The notes under the pieces are model-generated. The model did no database searches, was not told where the DNA came from, and saw only the letters and a list, made by a program, of their open reading frames with translations. Of a stretch of 27,802 nt of DNA, positions 1 through 8,647 are shown in pieces. The first letter of the stretch is position 1; the number at the start of each line of letters is the position of its first letter. The stretch covers positions 1 to 27,802 of the forward strand of contig CAZDCZ010000042.1 of NCBI GenBank assembly GCA_964504155.1, in the 5' to 3' direction. The position numbers and the translations under genes are program-made. Source of the DNA: CAZDCZ01 sp964504155 (GTDB lineage Bacteria > Bacteroidota > Bacteroidia > Bacteroidales > UBA12077).

Positions 1-52
1 TAACTTTAAAAATTAAATTTTCAGATTTAGCTTTATTAATAATAATATTCTT

Positions 53-2860
53 ATGGCATTTCTCTTTAAGAGATTTTTTAATCGCGACAAAAAAATAGTT
101 AGTATTTTCTTATACGAAGCACTATTTATTGTTTTTCTAGTAATTATATTAATAGGAATTTTTTGGATAAGCAATGAATATAATACATTTAATACCGAAA
201 TTACTAAAATAAAAGAAGAATATCTTCATGAACAAAAAGTATTATTAAAAGGAGAAACAGAAAAAGCTGTAAATTTTATTAATATTAATAGAAGAAAAAC
301 AAAATCAGAATTAATCGATAAATTAAAAACCAGAGTAAACGATGCTTATGCTGTTTCTGCAAACATGTATTACGAGAATATTAACGATAAATCAAAAACA
401 GAAATAATAAAACTAATAAGCGATGCATTACGACCTATTCGTTTCTATAATAATGAAGGATCGTATTCCATTATTAATAAAAAAGGAGATGTTATTCTCG
501 ATTCAGAAAATCAAAGTCTGGAAAACAAAAATATTATTGCTAAAACCGATAGTAAAGGGAATTTCTTTATTAAAGATAAAATTAATTTAATAAATAATAC
601 AAACGAAGGTTTTATATCGGAATATTGGAATAGGAAAATAAAGCAAAAGAATAAAGTTTATGAGAAAATTAGTTATGTAAAATATTTTAAACCATTAGAT
701 ATAATTATTTCTGCTAACGAGTTCTTAATCGATTATGAAGAGAATGTAAAAAAAGATGTATTAAACGGAATTTCACAAATTCGATTCGAGAATGGAGGCT
801 ATATTTTTATAAATACCTATAACGGAAAAGCATTAATTACCGATGGTGAAGTAATAAAAGAAGATATTAATCTTTGGAACCTTGAAGACCCTGATGGTAT
901 AAAAGTAATTCAAGAAGAACGTAAAGCTGTAGAAAATAAGGATGGAGATTTTATATATTATTCGTGGAGAAAATTAGAAGATTCAATACCAATGCCGAAA
1001 ATGTCATTTGTTAAGGGAGTCTCCCAATGGCAATGGATGATTGGAGCAGGAGTTTATATCGACGAAGTAAATAAAATAATTAATAACAAACGAGAAGAAT
1101 TAGAAAAAAATATTAAAAAGCAAATTGTAATTATTGTTATTGTATTACTTTTTATACTTATTGTTATATTGTTGTTCTATGGGTTTTTTGCTCGAAAAGC
1201 AAAGAAAAATTTACAAATCTTTTTGACATTCTTTAATAAAGCAGCAAAAGAAAATATATTGATTGATGTTGAAAAAATGAATTTTTACGAATTTAAGATT
1301 TTGGCTTCTTATACAAATAAAATTATAAAGGATATTCGAAAAGCTGTTGTTGAAAAAGAAAAAGAAGAAGCATACTTTGAAAGATTGTTTGATATTGCTC
1401 CCGAGGCTATTGCTATTTTAGACATAAAAGGTAGAATTAAAAGAGTTAATCAAGAATTTGTTAACCTTTTTGGTTTCGAACAAGAAGAATTAGTAAATAA
1501 AGAAGTTGACAGACTTATAGTTCCCGAAAATTTATTTGAGCAAGCACGAATTAATACAATAGAAATTAATAAGAAAAAGTATATTGACTCAGAAGGAATA
1601 CGAATATGTAAGAACGGAAAGAGAATAAATGTTTCAATAATAGCTACTTCAATAGAATTGAAATACGGACAATTGGGGATTTATGTTATATATAGAGATA
1701 TTACACAACAAAAAGAATTCGAGAATAGATTAAACGAAGCAAAAGATAAAGCAGAAGAATCGGAAAGGCTAAAATCATCTTTCTTAGCCAATATCTCTCA
1801 CGAAATAAGAACTCCAATGAATTCAATCCTGGGATTTTCTTCATTGCTCGAAACACCTGATATTTCAAAAGAATCTAAATCGAATTATATTAAATATATC
1901 AATACTAGCGGTATAAAATTATTAAAAATTATTGACGATATAATAGATATCTCGAAATTAGAAGCTCAAGAACTAACAATTAATATTAATAAATGTAATT
2001 TAAAAGAATTATTTGATGAACTTCTATTTATATTTTCAGTTAATAATAAAGCCGGAGTTGATTTAAAAATGAAAATAGAGAAATCAAATAATATAATTAT
2101 TTATTCCGATTATAGAAGATTAAAACAAATAATGTCTTGTTTTATCGATAATGGATTGAAATTTACAGAAAAAGGATTTGTGGAATTTGGATATAAAATA
2201 TTAGATAGTAAAATACAATTTTATGTAAAAGATACTGGTATTGGTTTATCAGAAGATAAGAAGAAAATAATTTTCGACAAATTCAGGCAAGTTGAAGAAA
2301 ATTATACCCGAAAATATGGCGGAGCAGGAATAGGATTGGCAATTTCGAAAGAATTAGTTCATTTATTGGGAGGAAAAATAGAAATTGAATCAAAAGAAGG
2401 TGAAGGAACCTTGTTTTCATTTTGTCTTCCGTATAAACCGGAGAGTAATAAAAAAATAAATCTTATTAATAATAATAAACCTGAACTTATGAATTGGAAA
2501 GGTAAAAAAATTATTGTTGCTGAAGACGAAGAGAATAATTACTTTTTTATTGAGAGTATATTAAAACATACTAAAGCATCAATATTGTGGGCTAAAAATG
2601 GAGAAGAAGTTTTAGAATTAATTAATGCAGAATACAATCCCGATATAATTCTTATGGATGTAAAAATGCCAAAACTAAATGGTAATAGTACAGTGAAAAT
2701 AATTAGAGAAAAAAATATTAATATTCCAATAATTGCTCAAACAGCTTATGCATTACTCGATGAACAAAGTCAATTGTTAGAATATGGATATAACGATATT
2801 ATAACAAAACCCTATAATATTAAAAGTTTAATTAATATTGTAGCAAAATATTTATCATAA
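53..2860 (+). CDS. Hybrid sensor histidine kinase, Cache-PAS-HisKA-HATPase-REC
   Basis: Membrane-bound hybrid kinase of 935 aa that should sense an extracytoplasmic ligand, autophosphorylate and pass the phosphate to its own receiver. Membrane segments lie at about 16-39 and 358-382. Between them are two Cache-like modules, each ending in a similar block (SYVKYFKPLDIIISANEF and SFVKGVSQWQWMIGAGVYI), which fits the tandem Cache_2 type. A PAS domain follows at about 445-560. The HisKA motif NISHEIRTPMN carries the phospho-acceptor His583. The HATPase has DTGIGL and GGAGIGLAIS boxes, but in its N-box the first Asn is Cys696, with Asn700 kept. The receiver at about 820-935 has an acidic patch (AEDEEN), phospho-acceptor Asp869 in LMDVKMP, and the TKPY lysine. 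The metallopeptidase gene starts 17 bp after its stop, so the two are probably cotranscribed. No separate response regulator is nearby. The ligand is unknown. Domain calls are secure; the role is inferred. Confidence 0.93.
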   Translation: MAFLFKRFFNRDKKIVSIFLYEALFIVFLVIILIGIFWISNEYNTFNTEITKIKEEYLHEQKVLLKGETEKAVNFININRRKTKSELIDKLKTRVNDAYAVSANMYYENINDKSKTEIIKLISDALRPIRFYNNEGSYSIINKKGDVILDSENQSLENKNIIAKTDSKGNFFIKDKINLINNTNEGFISEYWNRKIKQKNKVYEKISYVKYFKPLDIIISANEFLIDYEENVKKDVLNGISQIRFENGGYIFINTYNGKALITDGEVIKEDINLWNLEDPDGIKVIQEERKAVENKDGDFIYYSWRKLEDSIPMPKMSFVKGVSQWQWMIGAGVYIDEVNKIINNKREELEKNIKKQIVIIVIVLLFILIVILLFYGFFARKAKKNLQIFLTFFNKAAKENILIDVEKMNFYEFKILASYTNKIIKDIRKAVVEKEKEEAYFERLFDIAPEAIAILDIKGRIKRVNQEFVNLFGFEQEELVNKEVDRLIVPENLFEQARINTIEINKKKYIDSEGIRICKNGKRINVSIIATSIELKYGQLGIYVIYRDITQQKEFENRLNEAKDKAEESERLKSSFLANISHEIRTPMNSILGFSSLLETPDISKESKSNYIKYINTSGIKLLKIIDDIIDISKLEAQELTININKCNLKELFDELLFIFSVNNKAGVDLKMKIEKSNNIIIYSDYRRLKQIMSCFIDNGLKFTEKGFVEFGYKILDSKIQFYVKDTGIGLSEDKKKIIFDKFRQVEENYTRKYGGAGIGLAISKELVHLLGGKIEIESKEGEGTLFSFCLPYKPESNKKINLINNNKPELMNWKGKKIIVAEDEENNYFFIESILKHTKASILWAKNGEEVLELINAEYNPDIILMDVKMPKLNGNSTVKIIREKNINIPIIAQTAYALLDEQSQLLEYGYNDIITKPYNIKSLINIVAKYLS

Positions 2861-2877
2861 TTAGTTATAATGTTTTC

Positions 2878-3597
2878 ATGAACGAAATAACAATATTTTA
2901 CGAGAGTATTGGAGATATAAAAATTAGAAAAAGCAAAAAAGCAAAAAGAGTAACAATTTCTATTAAACCAATTAAAGGAGTATGTGTTACAATTCCCTAC
3001 TATGTTAGTTATAAAACTGCTAAGAAATTTGTTGAATTAAAACAAAATTGGATAGTCAAGAATTTGTCGAAGATAAAGTTACTCGAAGAAAATATAACAA
3101 TATTTAATCATTCAACAAATTTTAAAACCAGAAAACGCACACTAAATATAGTTTCTTACAATAAAAGTAATTACAAGGTAAATTTACTCGATAATGTTAT
3201 TAATATCATGTGTCCTTCCGATATACCTATTGATAATCCAAGTGCTCAAACCAAAATACGACAAGGTATAGAATATGCCTTAAGAATAGAAGCAAAAGAG
3301 TTTTTCCCACAAAGAGTAGAGTATTTGGCAAAAATACATGGTTTTGTATATAAAAAGGTATTTATAAAAAATGCAAAAACATTATGGGGTAGTTGTTCAT
3401 CAACAAATAACATAAACCTAAATATTCATTTATTACGATTGCCCGATCATTTAATCGATTATGTAATCCTGCACGAACTCTGTCATACGAAAGAAAAAAA
3501 TCATAAAAAAGAGTTTTGGGACTTGTTAGAATTGGTTTACCCGAATGCTCGAGAATATTCAAAAGAATTGAAAAACTATTCCTTGCAATTATATTAA
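2878..3597 (+). CDS. YgjP-like zinc metallopeptidase (DUF45, M48-like)
   Basis: Cytoplasmic protein of 239 aa with no signal peptide or membrane segment. The motif ILHELCHTKEKNHKKEFW supplies the HExxH zinc site (His199, Glu200, His203) and a likely third ligand, His209, six residues further on. The block KTLWGSCSS at about 168-175 and the N-terminal beta-rich half are typical of the YgjP/DUF45 family. Family members are predicted zinc peptidases; no physiological substrate is established. The start ATG lies 17 bp after the hybrid kinase stop, which suggests a shared transcript, although this family is often found as a stand-alone gene and the pairing may have no functional meaning. No ribosome binding site is visible, as is usual in this window. 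Confidence 0.9.
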   Translation: MNEITIFYESIGDIKIRKSKKAKRVTISIKPIKGVCVTIPYYVSYKTAKKFVELKQNWIVKNLSKIKLLEENITIFNHSTNFKTRKRTLNIVSYNKSNYKVNLLDNVINIMCPSDIPIDNPSAQTKIRQGIEYALRIEAKEFFPQRVEYLAKIHGFVYKKVFIKNAKTLWGSCSSTNNINLNIHLLRLPDHLIDYVILHELCHTKEKNHKKEFWDLLELVYPNAREYSKELKNYSLQLY

Positions 3598-3896
3598 ACA
3601 GAGTTCAGATTAATATACAATTTGCTATTTTTTTATTATCCAAAAAATTAAGTAGTATTATTTTTAGTCAGAAACTATTATTGTATAACTTTCGAATTAT
3701 AAAAATTTGATATTTATATAAAAAAATGTAAGTTTAGGGTTTTATAAATATTATTATACTATTGTTAATTATTAGCATGTTATTTACTAATTCATATTTC
3801 AATTTTCAGTAAATTGAATAAGTTAAATATCAGACCGATAATGTTATTTATTTGATAAAAAAATCTGTTGTCCATCTAAAATAAAATGCATAATCT
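3598..3896. other. Intergenic region without a recognisable gene
   Basis: This AT-rich stretch of about 300 bp separates the metallopeptidase gene from the receptor cluster. I see no open frame of convincing composition, no RNA gene and no G+C-rich terminator hairpin. It should contain the promoter of the three-receptor unit. The TTATTTATTTG at about 3846-3856 resembles, but does not match, the Bacteroidota -7 consensus TAnnTTTG, so no promoter is called. Confidence 0.6.
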
Positions 3897-6233
3897 ATGA
3901 AAATAAAACTCAATATTCAGCAAAAAATACAGTTATTTACTATAGTAACAGCAACTATTGTCTTTGTTTTAGCTATTGGATATATTAGTTTTAATGCTAG
4001 AAAAAAAGCATATAGCGATGCTATAAATGTAACAAATGAACAAGTTCAGAAATCAGCAAAAAACATTAAAGTAAAATTAGATGCAGAATTTTCTGCTGTT
4101 GTGGCTCTTAGTAATTCTTTTCATATTTATAAAGATTATGAGAAGGACGAGTGGCAAGACATGATTCACAAAATGTATTCCGAGGTAATAAGTCGAGATC
4201 CTAATATCTATGCCCTTTGGGATAGTTGGGAGTTAAGCGAGATAGACCCCAATTGGGATAAACCATATGGAAGAATTAGTCATTCATTCTGGCGCGACAA
4301 AGAAACTATTAAGGGGAATGTAGAACTTCGAAGTTTAGATGGAGATTCAAAACTTTATGCAGAAACAAAATCAGTTCTTGTGCCTAATATTAACGAGCCT
4401 TATTTCGATATATTAACAGGCGAAAAAACAGAATCATTATTATTGACAAGCCTAAGTGCTCCAATTGTTGAGAATGGGAAATTTATTGCTGTTGTTGCTT
4501 ACGATATTACATTATTGCAGTTTCAAGAGATTGTTGATAAAATTCGACCTTTCGAAGGAAGTTATGCATATATGATTTCTAATGGAGGTGTTATTGCCGG
4601 ACATCCCGATAAAGAGCTTTTAAATGAGAGAATTGAAAAAGTTTTCCCTGATGAAGAAGAAAAATATAAGATTGCAGAAAAAGTAAAAAAAGGAGAAAGT
4701 TTTAGTTATACAAGTGTAGATAAATTTGGAGTAGAAAATTATGTGTCGTATGTACCTATTGAAATATTTAACACATCAACTCCTTGGTCGATTGCTATAT
4801 CTGTACCTGTTAAAACAATTATGCAAGAAGCCAATAGGAATTTTAGAATTTCTATTATTATAGGAATTCTTGGTATATTAGTTATGTCAATTGTTATATA
4901 CTTTATTGGTAAAAGCATAACTAACTCAATTATAAAAATTACCCAACTTCTAAAAAAACTTGCTAAAGGACATGTTGACGAGAAGATGAAGATAGAAATA
5001 AAAACTGGCGACGAGATTGAAGAAATGGCTGATGCTTTAAATAAATCTGTCGATGAATTAAATAAAAAAGTTGATTTTGCAGATAATATTGGTAAAGGGA
5101 AATTAGATTATAAATTTAAGATACTTAGTAACGACGATGTATTAGGTAAATCATTAATAGATATGCGTAATAGTTTAGTTAAAGCCTATAAAGAAGATGA
5201 AAAACGCCAAAAAGAGAATCAGAAACGTCGTTGGGTAAACGAAGGCTTGGCAAAATTTGCCGAGATTCTACGACAAAATAATGACGATTTAAGCAAACTT
5301 GGTGATGAAATAATTAAAAGTCTTATAAATTATTTAGAAGCAAATCAAGGAGGATTATTTGTTCTTAACGACGATGATTCATCAAATCCTGTATTTGAAT
5401 TACTTGCTTCGTATGCATACAATAGAAAAAAACATAAAGAAAAACAAATAGAAGTCGGTGAGGGTTTAATAGGAACATGTGCCGTCGAAAAAGAAACAAT
5501 TTACTTAACAGAGATTCCTGATAATTATGTTCAAATTACCTCAGGTTTAGGAGGAAGTAATCCTAGAAGTTTATTGCTTGTGCCTCTAAAAATCGACGAA
5601 AAAGTATTAGGTGTTTTAGAAATAGCCTCGTTCAACAATTTTAAAGAACATGAAATAAACTTTGTCGAAAATGTAGCCGAAAGTATTGCATCTACTATTT
5701 CGTCAGTAAAAATAAATATTCGCACATCGCAACTCCTTGAACAATCGCAACAACAATCAGAAGAAATGGCTGCTCAAGAAGAAGAAATGCGACAAAATAT
5801 GGAAGAACTTCAGGCTACTCAAGAAGAAGCCAGACGACGAGAAGATGAAATGCATGGTATAATGGGTGCTATTGATAATTTTCTCTTAAAAACAGAGCTA
5901 GACCTTAGCGGTATAATAATTAACCCTAATGCTTTATTCTTAAAAACTTTTGGATACGAAATTGATGAAATTAATAATAGAAAAATCGACTTAATTATTC
6001 CGGAGGCGGAAAAAGAAAAATTTGAATCTATATGGACAAATGTACGAAATGGTAATAGTTATAATAAAATATTGGAATATAATAATAAAAATAACGATTC
6101 TGTTTGGCTAATTACTTCTTATAATCCTGTTTATAACGAAGATGGAGACTTAGAAAAAATAATGTTTTTAGCTGTCGATAATACTAAGTCGAGAAAAGAA
6201 AAAGAAGAATTATTAAAAAGATTTAAAAAATAA
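3897..6233 (+). CDS. Tandem receptor 1: Cache-HAMP-GAF-coiled coil-PAS protein
   Basis: First of three tandem paralogues, 778 aa. TM1 is at about 11-31 and TM2 at about 318-337, enclosing a dCache_1-type periplasmic sensor. Sensor landmarks are WDSWEL (108-113), GRISHSFWRD (125-134), EPY (167-169) and AYDITL (201-206). HAMP follows at about 338-392. A motif shared by all three paralogues, NEGLAKFAEILRQNND, is at about 448-463. A GAF domain spans about 465-606. The coiled coil at 616-645 contains EEMAAQEEEMRQNMEELQ, and a PAS domain fills about 655-770. There is no histidine kinase, GGDEF, EAL, SpoIIE phosphatase or MCP signalling domain, so the output is unknown. It probably detects a small molecule outside the cell and passes the signal to a partner through the coil and PAS domain. 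A 44-bp gap to the next paralogue suggests one operon. Confidence 0.92.
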   Translation: MKIKLNIQQKIQLFTIVTATIVFVLAIGYISFNARKKAYSDAINVTNEQVQKSAKNIKVKLDAEFSAVVALSNSFHIYKDYEKDEWQDMIHKMYSEVISRDPNIYALWDSWELSEIDPNWDKPYGRISHSFWRDKETIKGNVELRSLDGDSKLYAETKSVLVPNINEPYFDILTGEKTESLLLTSLSAPIVENGKFIAVVAYDITLLQFQEIVDKIRPFEGSYAYMISNGGVIAGHPDKELLNERIEKVFPDEEEKYKIAEKVKKGESFSYTSVDKFGVENYVSYVPIEIFNTSTPWSIAISVPVKTIMQEANRNFRISIIIGILGILVMSIVIYFIGKSITNSIIKITQLLKKLAKGHVDEKMKIEIKTGDEIEEMADALNKSVDELNKKVDFADNIGKGKLDYKFKILSNDDVLGKSLIDMRNSLVKAYKEDEKRQKENQKRRWVNEGLAKFAEILRQNNDDLSKLGDEIIKSLINYLEANQGGLFVLNDDDSSNPVFELLASYAYNRKKHKEKQIEVGEGLIGTCAVEKETIYLTEIPDNYVQITSGLGGSNPRSLLLVPLKIDEKVLGVLEIASFNNFKEHEINFVENVAESIASTISSVKINIRTSQLLEQSQQQSEEMAAQEEEMRQNMEELQATQEEARRREDEMHGIMGAIDNFLLKTELDLSGIIINPNALFLKTFGYEIDEINNRKIDLIIPEAEKEKFESIWTNVRNGNSYNKILEYNNKNNDSVWLITSYNPVYNEDGDLEKIMFLAVDNTKSRKEKEELLKRFKK

Positions 6234-6277
6234 TGTAAGCAAAAGTTTTTCTAAATAGAAATATTAAACACTATTAG

Positions 6278-8599
6278 ATGAAAATAAAGTTGAATTTAAA
6301 AAACAAAATGCAATTATATCTTATAGGTATTTCTGTAATAATATATATTGCAGCAATTGGGTATATAAGTATAAATGCTCAGAATAATACATATAAAGAG
6401 TCGGTAAATCTTGTCGATACTTTTTCTGAAAAATACGCTAATAAAATACAGACAGAATTTAATCAAAACATTGCAGTTGTTAGAACTCTTGCTAAAGCTT
6501 ACGAAACATATAACGATTTGTCGCGCAAAGAGTGGAATGCTCTTAATATGCATATGACCGATAAGGTTTTTAAAGACAATCCTGCTTTTTATAATATTTG
6601 GGATTGTTGGGAGTTAAATCAAATCGATTCTACTTGGAAGAAACCTTATGGAAGAATTTCAAACGAACATTTTATTGATAAAGGTGAGTATAAAAGCTCA
6701 CAAAAAATGAGAAGCCTAAATGGCGATCCGGTTATATATGCCCATATAAAAGATGAAGCTCGGGAACTTATTCTTCCAATTTATGCCGATGTATTTATTG
6801 AGAATAAAAGCGAAAGAAAAATAATGACTAGCTTGATTGCTCCAATTATGGTTGATGCCACTTATATTGGAATGGTTGGAGCCGATATTACTCTCGATAG
6901 TTTTCAGAAATTAATTGAAAAAATAAAATTAAGTCAATTCAAAGGAAATTATGCTTTCTTGCTTAGTCATGAAGGTAAATATGCAGGGCACCCCAATAAA
7001 GAAAAATTAAACACTATGGCCCAATTTTCTTCAGAATTAGGAGAGAAAATTGATTTGCAGAAACTAATAGAAAAAAACAAGAGCTTTTCGCTAAAAATAA
7101 AAGACGAAAATGGAAAAACTCAATATATTGCATTCTCTCCTATAGAAATAGGAAGAACCGGAATATCGTGGTATATTGGAATATCAGTGCCTTTTAGCTC
7201 AATTATGGCTCAGGCCGACAAAAATTTTATGGTATCAATAATTATTGGTATTGTAGGAATCTTACTATTAAGTCTTACAATATTCATTATAACTAAAAAC
7301 ATTTCAGATCCAATTGAAAAAATCACAAAACTATTAAAGCAATTAGCAACAGGAAATACAAATCATAAGATGATTGTTAATATTGATTCCGGAGATGAAA
7401 TTGAAGAAATGGCTAATGCTTTGAACAATTCAATGAAAGGACTTGTTATTAAAGCAGAATTTGCCGATCGTATAAGAAAAGGAGATTTAGATTATAATTT
7501 TGAGTTATTAAGCGATAACGACAGCCTTGGAATTTCACTGATAAATATGCGCGATAGCTTAATAAAAGCTAAGCAAGAAGAAAATATTAGAATAGAAGAA
7601 GATAGAAAGCGTCAGTGGACAAATGAAGGTTTAGCAAAATTTGCAGACATTCTGCGCCAGAATAACGATAATCTCGATTTATTAACCAACATAGTATTAA
7701 AAGAACTAATATTTTATTTAAAAGCAAATCAAGGTGGATTATTCTTGATAAATGATAACGATCCAAAAGACGTATTTCTTGAGCAACAAACAACATTTGC
7801 CTACGATAGAAAAAGATATATTGATAAGAAAATGAAACTTAGCGAAACAATTATCGGGACATGTGTTCTTGAGAAAGAAACAATATTTATGACAGATATT
7901 CCCGAAGATTATATTGAAATAACATCGGGTCTTGGTGATGCAAATCCTAATAGTTTGTTACTTGTTCCGTTAAAACTCGAAGACGAAGTGTATGGAGTTA
8001 TCGAAATAGCCTCGTTTAATAAATTCGAAAAATATCAAATAAATTTTGTAGAAAAAGTAGCACAAAATATTGCATCAACTCTTTCGGCTGTGAAGATGCA
8101 TATTAGAACCAACGAATTGCTTGAAAAATCGCAACAACAAGCCGAAGAATTAGCAGCACAAGAAGAAGAAATGCGACAAAATATGGAAGAACTGCAAGCT
8201 ACTCAAGAAGAATCTTCTAGAAAAGGTTCCGAAATGGAAGGACTTGTTCATGCCTTAAATACTGCTGCTTATGTTGTCGAGTACGATATTAATGGGTTTA
8301 TTACTTCGGTTAACGAGAAATTCCTTAAGTTACTTAAGCTTAGAGAACATGAAGTTATAGGATTGCATCATTCTGATAAAATGGAGTTTGATGAAAAACA
8401 AAAAGAAAGATATGATATGTTTTGGGATGATTTAAAATCCGGAAAAATTAAAAATGAAACAACAAGGGCTGTAGTTGGTGGAAAATCATTCGTGTTTCTC
8501 GAAACATATACTCCAATATATAATGATAATGGCGAAGTAGATAAAATATTGAAAATCTCTAATGAAATTTCTGATTTCGACAAATCAAAATTTGTTTAA
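6278..8599 (+). CDS. Tandem receptor 2: Cache-HAMP-GAF-coiled coil-PAS protein
   Basis: Second paralogue, 773 aa, same layout: TM1 about 11-31, dCache_1-like sensor, TM2 about 319-340, HAMP, NEGLAKFADILRQNND motif, GAF, coiled coil with EEEMRQNMEELQATQEE, and a C-terminal PAS. Over the first 210 residues it aligns with receptors 1 and 3 without gaps, yet its sensor has diverged: the WRD block at 132-134 of the other two reads FID here, and the EPY at 167-169 reads PIY. The Asp203 position is kept. This suggests a different ligand or a degenerate pocket. The PAS contains GLHHSDKMEF and an FWDDLKSGK block, which resemble PAS domains of some chemotaxis-type sensors. No catalytic output domain is present. 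The short spacers on both sides (44 and 48 bp) fit cotranscription. Confidence 0.92.
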   Translation: MKIKLNLKNKMQLYLIGISVIIYIAAIGYISINAQNNTYKESVNLVDTFSEKYANKIQTEFNQNIAVVRTLAKAYETYNDLSRKEWNALNMHMTDKVFKDNPAFYNIWDCWELNQIDSTWKKPYGRISNEHFIDKGEYKSSQKMRSLNGDPVIYAHIKDEARELILPIYADVFIENKSERKIMTSLIAPIMVDATYIGMVGADITLDSFQKLIEKIKLSQFKGNYAFLLSHEGKYAGHPNKEKLNTMAQFSSELGEKIDLQKLIEKNKSFSLKIKDENGKTQYIAFSPIEIGRTGISWYIGISVPFSSIMAQADKNFMVSIIIGIVGILLLSLTIFIITKNISDPIEKITKLLKQLATGNTNHKMIVNIDSGDEIEEMANALNNSMKGLVIKAEFADRIRKGDLDYNFELLSDNDSLGISLINMRDSLIKAKQEENIRIEEDRKRQWTNEGLAKFADILRQNNDNLDLLTNIVLKELIFYLKANQGGLFLINDNDPKDVFLEQQTTFAYDRKRYIDKKMKLSETIIGTCVLEKETIFMTDIPEDYIEITSGLGDANPNSLLLVPLKLEDEVYGVIEIASFNKFEKYQINFVEKVAQNIASTLSAVKMHIRTNELLEKSQQQAEELAAQEEEMRQNMEELQATQEESSRKGSEMEGLVHALNTAAYVVEYDINGFITSVNEKFLKLLKLREHEVIGLHHSDKMEFDEKQKERYDMFWDDLKSGKIKNETTRAVVGGKSFVFLETYTPIYNDNGEVDKILKISNEISDFDKSKFV

Positions 8600-8647
8600 A
8601 CAAAGTTTGATTTATTATTTCTACAATTAATATTAAAATATTTTAGA

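Noticed and set aside
3516..3710. Open frame of 64 codons at the end of the metallopeptidase gene
   Set aside because: It starts inside the metallopeptidase in another frame and runs into AT-rich non-coding DNA. It has no start context or recognisable family.
3846..3856. TTATTTATTTG as promoter of the receptor unit
   Set aside because: The spacing does not match TAnnTTTG, and such strings are expected by chance in this AT-rich gap.
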